Part shown: piece after piece, positions 24,077-35,300 of the stretch
How positions within the stretch are numbered: the stretch's first letter is position 1
Layout: each line of letters starts with the position of its first letter
Assembly: GCA_013397075.1 (NCBI GenBank)
Contig: VWZS01008203.1
Location: 248,001-312,000 of the forward strand
Length of the DNA: 64,000 nt
Direction: 5' to 3'
Source of the DNA: Rhabdornis inornatus
Lineage: Eukaryota > Chordata > Aves > Passeriformes > Rhabdornithidae
Translations under genes and position numbers: made by a program
The notes under the pieces: generated by a model
What the model saw: the letters and a program-made list of their open reading frames with translations, nothing else
Databases searched by the model: none
Told to the model about the DNA's origin: nothing

Positions 24077-26283
24077 GATTCAAGAGCTTATGATTCCCAG
24101 GGCTGTACTAATGCTTTCCCCCTTTATATTGTTGAAAATATTACTTATTGCTAATGCCAACATGAGCACTAAAGCCAGACTTCATATCTTAGATGAGGAT
24201 TGCTATTCCTCATGCAGTGTCAGATTCCAAATTATTTCTCTTTCTAGCACAATTTGTAGGTGCTAACACACGGACATGAAATAAATGAGGATGGTCAGAC
24301 ATGAAAGAAACACTTGTTCATTTCAAGAGCTTTTTCTTTTTTACTGCCCCCACATCACTCAGTGGTATCTGACCCATCCTAGAACAGCCACAGCAGGACG
24401 TGGGAGTGCGCCACCATGTCAGCTAATGGGAAAGTATTAATATGAACTTGTCGACCTGTCATGATTTCAGTTTCTTAAACATGGCATGATTTGGAAGTGC
24501 TTCTGATAAGGAAAGTGGGTAAATACATGAAGCCTGAAGAGCCCTAAAGGCACTTAAGACAGTTTCAGGTCCTGGCACTATTCCTTTACATAAGGCAATC
24601 CTTGCTACACTGGTAGGTAGGATGCTTTACAGGCTTTAGCTCCACAATAAACTTTTCTGATGCCAGCAGCTGTGGTTAGGATTGAAGACATCAAGTACAA
24701 AGTTATTTGGGGCTAAATAAACTGATGGACTAAGCGACCTCATATAACATTGGAATGCAATTAATGCAAAAAACCTCAAAGCTCATTCAGCTACCATCCC
24801 ACTGTAAGGATTTAATGTCCAAAGACATTCCTATGTTAGACCTTTGGGTGTTTCATGTCCTACAGTTCTACTTTAGGAAAAGTCTTGAAATGCCTAAAGC
24901 TTCACCTAATCGAGCAGTTGAATTCACAATTTGGATGTCTCTGTACAAGAGAAGGAGTCTGTTCCACCTGGTATCCTCTGAGCATGTCTGGCCTGAGAGA
25001 ACTGTCAGATAAGCAGACCCATTCTTCTTCTTAAAACATAACTACTGAAGGAAAGTAATGGAGGTTGCAATGTCCCACTTATTCTATAAAGGGAAGAGTA
25101 AAACAGCCTTACAGAATGTGAAGAATCAGGATCAGCTCTCCTCATCACCTGTCCTCCCCACTTGAAAGAAATGGGAGCCATACCACCCCCCTTACAAAAA
25201 AAAGGCTATTCTAAGGCATGTGAGGCAAGGAACATCTCAAAATCTTCATCATGAAGTGTTTCTGCTTTACATGGAATATTTGAAAACTTGTGTGGAATTA
25301 GAAGATTTCATAAGAATCAGAGGGTCTTACCACCTGGGAAAATCATCCTTGTTCCAGTTTCAGCTCCAAAGATTGTGTATTTCAGTTGCAGGGGATATAT
25401 GAGACTCTTAAAGACAAAATGGAACTCAGAAATTCTGCTCTCATGTTGCTGTCTTTTTTGCTAAATAACGTTAGAGAAGTGTACTGAGCCCTGATTCCCT
25501 TATCTTAGGTAGCTATAGTACAATCAAAAAAGGCGGAGACAAGACAGCTCTGTCAGCTTTCCTGGCAAAAGCACCTGTGTTTTAAGGAAGGAAAAGAGAC
25601 TCTGGAGAGGGGCTAGACCTTTTTTCAATATTTTCCTACCAGCTTTTCTAGGTTAGTGTGTAAGCACAGTGCTGTTGCTGCTGTGGTTCCTATCTCACAC
25701 CCTCTGGAAACTCAGAGCGAGTTTCATCATCCACTGTGGCAAACAAAGCTGCAGGAAGGAAACATTCTACAAAGAGCAAGTTCAATAGTAACACCTTTGT
25801 AAAAGTCCTTCATGCCAGTACAATTACAAAATATGTTAACATGGTTTCACTACAACAATTTAACAGGTGTTTCCATCCAGTTTTCATGTGTTTTACATAC
25901 AAATGTTCTGATGAGACGGATCTGAAAATTATGAATTTCTACTGTCCATGTAATAAGCACAGTTTTTATCATCCTATATATGGTCATGTTGCATGCTATT
26001 CTGTCATATCTCTTACAAGAACTGAAAAGCAAACTTGTGTTTCTAGCATTTTAAACTACATTTTCCATGATAATAAACATTGTGTTATATCACAGAAAAG
26101 CTGTTTTTACAAAGCAGTCTATAATCAATTTCATGTTTGGGCTAAGAAAAGGTGCCAGAGCAAGAAAAACTCTAAAACTCTTTACTGTGTTATTTTTATT
26201 TTAAAAAGAATTCTAAAACATTAAAAAAAAAAGTAAACTACATAACATAATTGTTTAAGAAAATGTTAGGGGATTAACATTGC
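24077..26283. other. Noncoding DNA with one long chance-like ORF
   Basis: The stretch contains a 162-codon plus-strand frame (25736-26224) followed by a short A run at 26222-26232. The product is rich in C, F, Y and K, resembles nothing I know, and has several overlapping frames on the other strand. One frame of this length is roughly what chance allows in 64 kb of AT-rich DNA. I do not call it a gene. Confidence 0.55.
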
Positions 26284-26288
26284 ACTGG
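26284..26288. repeat. Target-site duplication ACTGG (left copy)
   Basis: The five bases immediately before the LTR's TG recur exactly at 27016-27020, immediately after its terminal CA. This is the footprint of retroviral integration. Confidence 0.85.
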
Positions 26289-27015
26289 TGTCTTGGTTTG
26301 AAAGACAGGTATTTGCTAAAGAAAGGCAAGGACCCCTTTTTTCTGAGATGGAGAATGCAACCCCCCTCCCTTCTAATTATTATAGTTGCAAATCAGAGGC
26401 TTTCAGGCAGAAGATACGGGGATAGGAATAAGAGTTCTTTACTAATATATCTAGCAAGGCAAACAGCAGAAACAACAACAGCTATAAAGATTGACACCAA
26501 AACAGAACAGTGTAGCTCAGTTGGAGTCCCTCTGGCCACAGGCCCTCTCTCTCTGCGCTCAGTTCCCGGTGCTGTGTGGGCAGGGCGGGTCCCGTGCAGC
26601 TGAAGGCGGCTGGGTGATGGCGGCGGCGGCGGCCCAGGTGTGAGAGGGGGATGGAGGGGAGACTCCCTCCTCACGGTGTCAGTCGTGGTGCTCGGCAGAG
26701 TGCTCTTGAGGTAGTAGGATGAAGCAGGAAGGCAGCAGTGCGATGTCCGACAGCAGGGAACGTGGCTCCCGGCGTTGGGATGGCAGGGAAGATGCTGGGT
26801 AGGAGCCCCGGCCGTCTTCCTTCCACCCCACGAGCCAGCGAGAGAGCGAGAGAGCGCGCCCAGGCCCCTGTCCCACCCTTCCTTTCCCGGTCTCCCCTTA
26901 TCCCCCACCCCCTGCGAGGGAAAAACTATTGCTACTAAGGTGTAGCCACAAATACTTAGCATAACAAATGGAGAAAATTCCACAAAAAGAAAAGGGAACA
27001 ATTCAACCCCCAACA
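26289..27015 (-). mobile_element. Solo LTR of an avian endogenous retrovirus, probably ERVL-type
   Basis: This 727-bp element begins with TG and ends with CA on either strand and is flanked by the exact 5-bp duplication ACTGG. The plus-strand start TGTCTTGGTTTGAAAGACAG is an LTR end I recognise from passerine-type genomes. Sense is probably minus: on that strand an AGTAAA polyadenylation-like signal (plus positions 26438-26443) lies near the element's 3' end. Five-base duplications favour the ERVL class over ERVK (six). The interior (26560-26900) is strongly GC- and CpG-rich against an AT-rich background and includes five GGC repeats at 26619-26633. No internal viral genes remain, so the two LTRs of a former provirus probably recombined. 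The 207-codon minus-strand frame across it is an artefact of GC-rich DNA. Confidence 0.88.
26619..26633. repeat. (GGC)5 inside the LTR
   Basis: Five perfect GGC triplets sit in the CpG-rich centre of the solo LTR. Length variation between individuals is plausible. Confidence 0.85.
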
Positions 27016-27020
27016 ACTGG
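27016..27020. repeat. Target-site duplication ACTGG (right copy)
   Basis: This exact copy of 26284-26288 directly abuts the LTR terminus. Confidence 0.85.
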
Positions 27021-29059
27021 CAATACCCAAAAGATTTCAGAACCTAGAATCCAAGATCTATTGAATTATTGCTGGAAAATAAAGCACTGGAGAATTAAAG
27101 TCACTGTAATAACCCAATGTGATGCAAAACTTTTTTCAAAAAAATGAGATGTTTGGACTCATTCAGTGTCCTGAAGATTGATTAGTAAACAACTATATGA
27201 AAAAAAATTCCTACTTTCCTGTCTTAAAACTTGATGAGCAGACATGAAACCAAGGTCTGATACGTTTGCCTTGGCAGAGAAATTTGTACAGTGTTTCTTA
27301 GAGAGGTTTTTACAGTGCAGTGGGGAACTGGCTGTACAGAATACAGTAATTTTGCTCAATTCTTAAGTGAACATGAACTCCAACACTGCTTAAAGACTAC
27401 TGACACTAAAATGGCTGAATGAAAAATGCTATTGAATTTCTCTGATCTCTAAATTTTGACCTTACAGTAATTATATTTTCAGTTTCTGAGACATAAACAT
27501 CTTTGTTATATGTCTTTTTATTTGATCCCCATACTGATGCTTTCATATCTGGCTATTCAGCATTGTATTTGTACTTTTACCTGCTGATAACATAGTAGCT
27601 GCTGGATTGCAATGAAACTGCAAGATGCTCCAGTTCAGAGCCTTGCTAATGCTGACAATTGATTTAGCATTGTAAGCTACCTCAACAGTGCTGGGCTGGT
27701 TTTTGTTCAGAGATTTCAGTAGGGAGTTATTTTAAGGGATATATTTCCTTTGTTGGGGCAAAAAAGCACAGTTTGTCTTAATTATCCCTGACGTTTCAAA
27801 CCTCATACCAGGCACTTCCTCCAGGGACAGAAAGAAGCCAGTCTCCTCCAGAAACCAAGTGTGAAATGAATAAATAGGGCTCTGGTTTCTTAATGGCTTA
27901 GTGCGGTTACTATTTTTACTGTGGGGGAAGAGGCTGTCTAGATTGTTTTTTCTATCTCTGAGGAAATTCAGGGTATTGATAGGTGAAATATTGTGGACAA
28001 TTAAGAAAGGAAAAAAGCTGGTCTAAAAAAGCAATATTTGGTAGGTACTTGGTTGGCTGGTATATTCAATCTGAGATCTAAGTTTTTCTCAAAGGAAAGA
28101 GCAGGAACAGAGCAGCTATGTATCACAGACAGAGGCTGCTGTTGTTTTCATCTGCAGTGTGCTGAAGATGATAGTAATTAGAAGCTCCTCTGCATCATTT
28201 CTTACTTTTTCCAGTGTAGATTTTAAGGCAATTTTTGTTTATATTTCATGTATATTTTTAATGAAATGTCTGGTTGGGGACCTACTATTGTGACATCTCT
28301 GTGCAAAATCACAAAATCTTGCAAAGAATCTTGATGAGGCTAAGCGTAATGATCCCAGTGAAGGAGATGATTATGGAAAAATATTTTTTTTCTTTGTTTA
28401 ATGCTGGTAGATCAATAGATAAATTAGAGAGCTCCTTTTCTGAGCTGAAAGTAACAATTAGGTCTTGATTAGAAAGGTCTTAGGGCTCTTTCATCTTCTT
28501 AGGAAAAGTGTTTCACGACAAGTACTAAACTTCATTAAAACACAATGATCTAGGAGAAAAAAATAAAGAAAAGAAAAAAGTGTTTCTGTATTTTTAGGGT
28601 ATTTTCATATGTTTGTGAAGGTGATGCTCTATCAGAAGGAAGTCTGTACTGCTGCGGCTTGCTGTGATTATTTAAATGAAGGCAGCTCTAAATTGAAACC
28701 TTGGTGCAAGGGCATTTGTAGCCAGGTTCTCAAGGCTATTCCTAAACAGATTCAGGGGCATTTCTCAAGGGCATTTCTAGTCAGATTCTGTGGGGGACTA
28801 GTTTCAGGGCATAGAGGACAGTCTGGTGTCTTTATTTTACTTAGTCTTGTGCTCATGGTTGCAGCATCCATATGAATTCAATGCTTGCTTGTGAATAATC
28901 AGAGAAGTTCTGTGTTTTAATTATTCATTAAATCTATTTTATAGCACTTCATCACCACAAAACAAACTTCAGACAGTGGCCAGCTGAAGATTCAAGATTT
29001 TTGGCTCACACAATACTGTCAGGGACAAACTCAGAAAATGTGGACTGGATGAGTGAACA
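27021..29059. other. AT-rich noncoding DNA
   Basis: No gene is recognisable. It contains a short imperfect direct repeat (28707-28789, listed separately). The 88-codon frame at 28609-28875 overlaps that repeat and is not convincing. Confidence 0.6.
28707..28789. repeat. Imperfect 24-base direct repeat, 59-base spacing
   Basis: 28707-28730 and 28766-28789 share CAAGGGCATTT followed by TAG.CAG.TTCT, with three mismatches in 24. A weaker echo (CAGGGGCAT or CAGGGCAT) appears within and after the pair. This suggests an old local tandem duplication of about 59 bases. Confidence 0.55.
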
Positions 29060-30115
29060 GTGAGATGGGTTGAAATTTGGTTGAATCCCAGAGGGTCATA
29101 ATTAGTGCACAGTTTGTAGTTGAAGGCCTGTTTACCAGTGATGGTGTCCTCCAAGGTTCAATGCTGGGTCTAGTATTTAGCTTATTCTTGAACTTAGATG
29201 AAGGGGCAGAGGCCTCCTCAGCAAGCTGGCTGATGACACAAAGCTGGGAGGAGTGGCCAATACCCCAGAGTGCTGTGCAGCCCTTCAGAGAGACCTCGAG
29301 AGCTTGGAGAGATGGGCAGAGAGGAACCAGCTGAAATTCAGCAAAGGCAACTGCAGGGTCCTGCAGCTGGGGAGGGAATAACCCCAGGCACCAGACAGGC
29401 TGGGGCTGATCTGCTGGGAAGCAGCTTGTGGAGAAGGACATGGGGATCCTGGTGGACACCAAGCTGTCCGTGAGCCAGCAGTGTGACCTTGTGGCCAAGA
29501 GGCCAATGGTGACCTGGGGTGCATTAGGAAGAACATTCCAGCAGGGTGAGACAGGTGATGATCCTGCCCCTCTACTCAGCCCTGGTGAGGACAGATCTGG
29601 AGTGCTGTGTCAAATTCTGGGTTCCTCAGGACGAGAGAGACATGGAGAACCTGGAGCAGGTCCAGCAGAGGGCAGTGGAGATGATTAGACTGGAGTATCT
29701 CTTACTGAGAAAGGCTGATTTGAGGCTGTTCAGCCTTGAGCAGAGACAATTGTGAGAGGGCACCTCATCAATGTCTGTCAGTATCTGAAGTGAGGGTGTC
29801 AAGAGTATGGAGCCAGGCTCTACTCGGTGGTGCTGAGCAAAAGAACAAGAGGCCGTGGGCAGAAACTGATGCACAGGAAGTTCCACCTGAACATGAGGAA
29901 GAACTTCTCTATTGTGTAAATGATCGAGCACTGGGACAGATTGTCCTGGGAGGTTTTGGAGTGTCCCTTTCTGCAGATATTCCAGAACCATTTGGGCACA
30001 GCCCTGTGCAATGTACTCTAGGATGGCCCTGCTTGAGCAGAGAGGTTGGACCAGATGACTCAGTGTGGTCTCTTCCAACCTTACTCTGTCTGTGACTGTG
30101 ACTCTGATTCTGCAG
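29060..30115 (+). mobile_element. CR1 LINE, 3' part, 5' truncated
   Basis: This is a plus-strand CR1 copy. It starts within the ORF2 reverse transcriptase, passes the region encoding KLSVSQQCDLVAKR (about 29460) and ILPLYSALVRTDLECCVKFW (about 29555), continues through the RLFSLEQRQL-like segment (about 29725) to the end of ORF2, and finishes with the 3' UTR containing GAGAGGTTGGACCAGATGAC and a TGTGACTGTGACTCTGATTC tail at about 30110. The reading frame is broken several times, so no functional enzyme is encoded. Part of it (29199-29469) is almost identical to the inverted copy at 10720-10990, although flanking parts of the two copies have diverged much more. The 5' boundary near 29060 is approximate. 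Confidence 0.92.
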
Positions 30116-31947
30116 TGTTTGTGGATTACTTTTATAAAAAGACAGTCTTTGAGTACAGAGAGCTGAAATAAGTAGCTCTGCCAGGACTTATTTCCATTTT
30201 ATGACAAAGCATATGGCACAATCTGCCAAATGATACTGGTGAGGGCAGAAGGCTGCTATCTCCATGGATCTGTATTTATTGAAGAATCTGGACCATTCTC
30301 TGAGACCAAACCTTAAGCTAATGATTACAAGAGTAAAAAACAACTATGGAAGAGAGAGATTTCATGGATTTCAATGTATCTACTGCCATGATAATTAAAT
30401 TCAGTTAGTTCCTTCTATATCCACAGTTTGCTACTGTTAGTGCTTAATGAGGGTATAAAATTTGCTAGTAAAGGTTTGCAAGAGAAAGTAGGGAAGCATC
30501 ATGCAGAAAATCCATACCTTGCTCTGAGCCTTTCTAATACACTGAAATTCATACATACATCCTGAGAGGATTGTATGCGAACGTTGTACCCAAACTCATG
30601 CGTGCATATCTGAATTCAAAAGTTACAGCAGTATTCAAGCACTTCTAACCCCATATAATAGAAAAGAATACTAGATGCATTTGGTGTGAAATGAATAAAA
30701 TGCAAAACAGCTTTGAAAGGTCCTTGCCTGAAGACAGAAACCTAAGAATGAGTATTTATTTGCTATGGGGATACATATGAGCTGAAGTTCTCTAACTACC
30801 AGATATTTTCAGGGTCATTAAAAATAATGTTATCTTTTTCTGTTAATATTACCAGTAGTATAAGACAGGCAAAAAGACAGCTGAGATTTTAAAGACTGTA
30901 GCTCCACTTTACTTAGTGTTCAATATGCACTATTTTATAAGCCTTAATTTATAAATATAGAGTTGGATATAGTTCTGTCATTATATCTTGTCCCTGTGAT
31001 TACCTTTTCTGTCCTGTTGGTATAGAAATTTTGTGCTTATAATTTTTTTCCATAATTATTGAAAATTTGGCTTCAGTTGGACTCAGTTGAATGTACCAAT
31101 TTTCACTTTGCTAATTTAATAATGATTTTTATTCCTGTATGGTGTTAGGCACACATTAGAAGTTAAAATTACTTCTGGGTCATGAGTTAAAATTTGGTCC
31201 AATGATCAGTGTTTTAAAAATATGATGATGACCTCTATGAAAATTCTGTCTACTAAAGTTAGACAATCATTCTTTAAAGATAGGATATGCTACATTGCAC
31301 AAAAGTTGCATTACTCATCAGCCTATATTAATAACATAGTTTATAAAAATACTACAAAATTATAATGTTATGTGCCAAGAGATTATTGAAGGATATTAAA
31401 AATTCCTACAAAATATAAAAAATACTGATTATATGCTCGATGGTTAAAATAGTGGGACAATTACTTTGCTTCCATTCATAGTGAGGTTAATAAAAATTTT
31501 TATTTGTTATTTTGACCTTATCCATTACAGAAAATGGAGTAGATTACACGGAAATAGAAAATGAATTTCAAATGACAAAGTAACACCGTGGTGAATTCTG
31601 GAACCTTAAGTGCTACAGAACAGAAAGCAAATATTAATTTTAAGCTATATTAGCTAAAGTTACTTTAGATAAAAAATATATTCAACTGTTTATTTAATTG
31701 TTAGGTCTAAGATACTGAGAGAAAATCACTGAGAAGTCTTTGTTTCTTTCATTTCCTTGTTTTTGTAGATGACCTCTGGTACCAAAAAAAATCCAGCTAT
31801 ATTTCTTTGTCATAAATTATGACATTTTTAGTTTATATATGTGTATATATATACACATGTATATATCAAATCTTTATATAATTAAAAATCTTTCAAAATC
31901 CGATCTTTTCTAATGGTTTTAAGGACATGATTTAATTTTTTTTCAAA
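30116..31947. other. AT-rich noncoding DNA
   Basis: I see no gene or interspersed repeat. It includes a perfect AT-rich palindrome at 31839-31858. Confidence 0.65.
31839..31858. repeat. 20-bp perfect palindrome
   Basis: The sequence ATGTGTATATATATACACAT equals its own reverse complement. It is a TA/TG microsatellite-like tract; hairpin or cruciform potential exists but no role is evident. Confidence 0.7.
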
Positions 31948-32331
31948 ATCACTGAATCACAGAATAACCTGAATTGGAAGGGACACTCAGGGATCATGTA
32001 GTCTAACACCTGGCCCTGCACAGATCACTCCCAAGAATCACACCATGTGCCTGAGTGCATTGCCCAAAAATTCACTGATCTCTGTCAGGTTTGGTGCTGT
32101 GTCCACTTCCCTGGGGAGCCTGTTCCAGTGCCCAACTACCCTCTGGCTGAAGAATATTTTTCTACATCCAATCCAAACCCCCCCAACACAACTTCTGGCC
32201 GTTCCCTCAGTTCTTGTCACTGATCACCAGAAAGAAGAGATCAGTGCCTGCCCCTTCTCTGCCAGCTGAGGAAGTTGTAGACTGCAATGAGGTCTCCCCT
32301 CAGTCTCCCCTTCTCCAGGCTGAACAGACCA
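31948..32331 (-). mobile_element. CR1 LINE 3' end fragment
   Basis: The minus strand holds the 3' end of a CR1 element. The plus strand opens with AATCACTGAATCACAGAATA (the reverse of the 3' tail). Minus-strand frames encode the ORF2 tail: an HWNRLPREV motif at about 32100 and, further upstream in the element, LFSLEKGRLRGDLIAVYNFL at about 32270-32330, where the fragment stops abruptly. It keeps roughly the last 380 bases, and frameshifts separate the coding pieces. It is a typical 5'-truncated insertion, more diverged than the copies at 10.7 and 29.3 kb. Confidence 0.93.
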
Positions 32332-35300
32332 ATAAAACACTGCATAAGAATTGCACTAAACACTGCTTGAATTATTCTGAATCTTCTAGATATATTGAAG
32401 ATTTTCAGACTAAATTTTTTACAGCAAAATACTTTGCTCATAAGAGGCAGCAAATACATATATTTACAGTGGTCACTAAGCCTACACCCTGTCTAGGCAC
32501 TATCTCTGTTAACTCTGTTCTTGTACCTGTTTGATTTTAGGAAGCACACAATAGTGTTCTTGTTGATTTCTTGCTTATCATTATTTACTAAGCTACAATA
32601 CACAAAAAGTTACAACTGAAAGGCAGATTAATAATTCATACCTCTATTATAAAAATCTGTAAATTGTATTCCAAGCAATGAGCTGCATCTGTTACCTAAA
32701 AATAAGAAGACAGGCACAGCATGGTAACAATTTAGAATATAGAGCATTGCACGGCAGGAAAGTTCCCATTGAGATGACTTTGGCTTAGATGAAAGTCCTA
32801 GCTGTCTACCTTCTTTGATTGAACAGTCTCATTTTTTAAAGTAAACACTACTGTATATTCTGTGAATATTGCCTGTCTCCAAGAATGTCAATAATTCTTT
32901 CTGACAAAGCCAAACTGAAAAGAAGAGGTTAGGTTGAGGGTACAGTACATATTGTCTTACAAAAATTAAGGGAAATTTCTTCAGGAGGCTGTCTGTTTCT
33001 GATATATAAGAAATATTTGCCTAGAGTTATTTGAAATGTATTCTGTGCTGGAAAAAGTAATAATTTGTATCAACTTCAGTTACAGAAATGTATTAGTTGA
33101 CTTTAACATTCAAGCTTCTGAAAGTATTACAAAACAATCTTAATTCTGTTTGCAGTCCAGATGAAGAGAGACGGTATATCACATTAACAACTGATGAAAT
33201 CTAAAGGAATTTTTCCGAATTTCGTTTAGATCTTTGCCACAGAAAATTGTGACAATCTCACAGCCAGTCTGCCCTGCTCCTAAAATGGTCTACATCTCAC
33301 AGCATTTTTTACAGAGACTTGTAGATGTCATACTAGGAAAAAAAATCAATGGCATTTTGTCTGTTGACATTGAGGTCAAAGTTCTCAATAATTTTACGGG
33401 AAAGTAACATGCAGCATGCTTTGATTTTTTCCTCAAACTGGATTTTCAGAAACTAAATTTAAAATTTAACTGAATGCATTGTCCTTCTTATGTGAGTACA
33501 ATGACTAGATAATAATATACTTTTTCTCAGCATTTCTGTTCTCCATTACAGAAGTGTCAAATGAAACACTTAGATACAGGAGTCCTTAAACATCCTGAAG
33601 AATCTGGCTGCTTACATCATAAACCAAGTACCCAAATTATGAAAGGGCATTTTAGTTGTTTGGAATGTTTTTTTGGTTTTTTACTTTTTTAAAATTAGCA
33701 TAATTCCATGCTGAAGTTTTTTTAAGAAATAAAACAATTCATACATACTACATACTGTGATGATGTAACATAACACAGCATTTGATGACTTTTTAAAATA
33801 ATGGCAGAAAGTTCCCCAAATGCAGATATCAGAAAACAGATAATTCAGTTAAAAGCTATGGTCCTGCTTGTATATGCTGCCTGTAACCCAAAATATCTCT
33901 ACTGCACAGTGGAACTATGTTCAGAAGAAACACTGAGAAAATAATGTTCCAATTTTTCATTTTCCTTCTACCCTGAGGTGCAGAGGCAAGTATTTTGGGG
34001 AAATCTTAAATGCAGAAGATTTATTTTGAACTCTACCTGGCTAAGGACAGACAAATTGGAAACTTTATGTTCTTCTGCTCAGGCATCTTATTTTTAAATA
34101 AGCAGAAATATGTAATAGAAAGCTGCTTCTCCTTTCTTTCTAAGACAAAGTAAATAAATAAATAAATAAATGAAATTGGTGCAAGGCCCCCTCACCTGAA
34201 TTCCTAAAACTGCTACCTTTTTAATACAGACATTATCTGCAAAATTTTCCTTATACCACTGGGGAAAAAAAATACTGATTTCTGCTAAAGCAAACTGTTA
34301 GACATCTGACTTCTGCTTTCAGCAGAAAAAAATATGTTGCTTGGAAGCTCTTACTGAAGCAAAGATATTTTCATGGAAATCAGTGGTTTACACACTGTAC
34401 TGATCAGTCATTGATTGATCTAATAAACAGGTATCAATTTCAATAGTAAAATTCTTTTGTAGAATTGTTCCTAGATTGTTCCTAGTCTTGAAGATTTTGT
34501 TGCAAAGCCATTTGCTCCTGATTTACTGCCCAGTAAGCCAAGATAATCCAAGTGGCCAGGTGATGCACTTTTTGTCAGCCTCACCAGGAATGTCTCACAA
34601 GAAAGAGTACTCCTTAGAGTTGAAACATTTCCCAGGTTATTTGTTCAGCAAGGCAAGCTGGCCAAGGCAATTCTATTGATAAGCTAAAGGTGATAATGGG
34701 AGGTCAAGTAGCTATTTCTCCTTTGTTTACAATGAACACATTGTATAACCCTGAGAGCTTCTTTAAAACACCTTTCTCGTACATGTAACGTTTAGGTCAT
34801 AGAGGTATTGTATGATGCTAATTTATAGTAATTTTTGGTGGGTTTTATGAAAATGCATGAAATTTTACTGCTCACAGCTTTGCTGAAGGCTAAACACTGA
34901 TTTAAAAAATATGTATGCCAAAATGTTTTCTTTTTCTGGGAATAAAAATGGTTGTAGAGTTACAGCACACACTTTTAGTATGAGGAGGACATGAAATGTA
35001 AGATAAGGAGTAAGGGCAAAGTTTGTTTTGTTTGTAGAGTGCAAGTCCTGCCCATCTTCTGCCAGAAATATGTTGAAAACTGCCAATGGTGAGGTGATGG
35101 GAAGGCCATTCCTACAGGCTGCATCACCTTCTATTCAGTGGGTTTCCCTGCCTCCACAGTCTGGAGATGTAGATGGGGAAGAGAAAAGGTGATCAAGGCT
35201 AAGATACCCTCAGAGTCGTTTTCACATTCCCTTGAAGAGTAGGATCCACAGAACAATAACAGCACTATTAGCAGACAAAATTCAAATAGTCCCTCTGGAA

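Noticed and set aside
25736..26224. 162-codon plus-strand ORF followed by a short A run
   Set aside because: It has no recognisable domain, a biased C/F/Y/K composition and opposing frames. A single ORF of this length is within chance for this amount of AT-rich DNA.
26393..27016. 207-codon minus-strand ORF
   Set aside because: It lies across the GC-rich solo LTR, where stop codons are rare because of composition.
29031..29498. 155-codon minus-strand ORF
   Set aside because: It is antisense to the CR1 reverse transcriptase region; the same antisense frame appears in the other CR1 copy.
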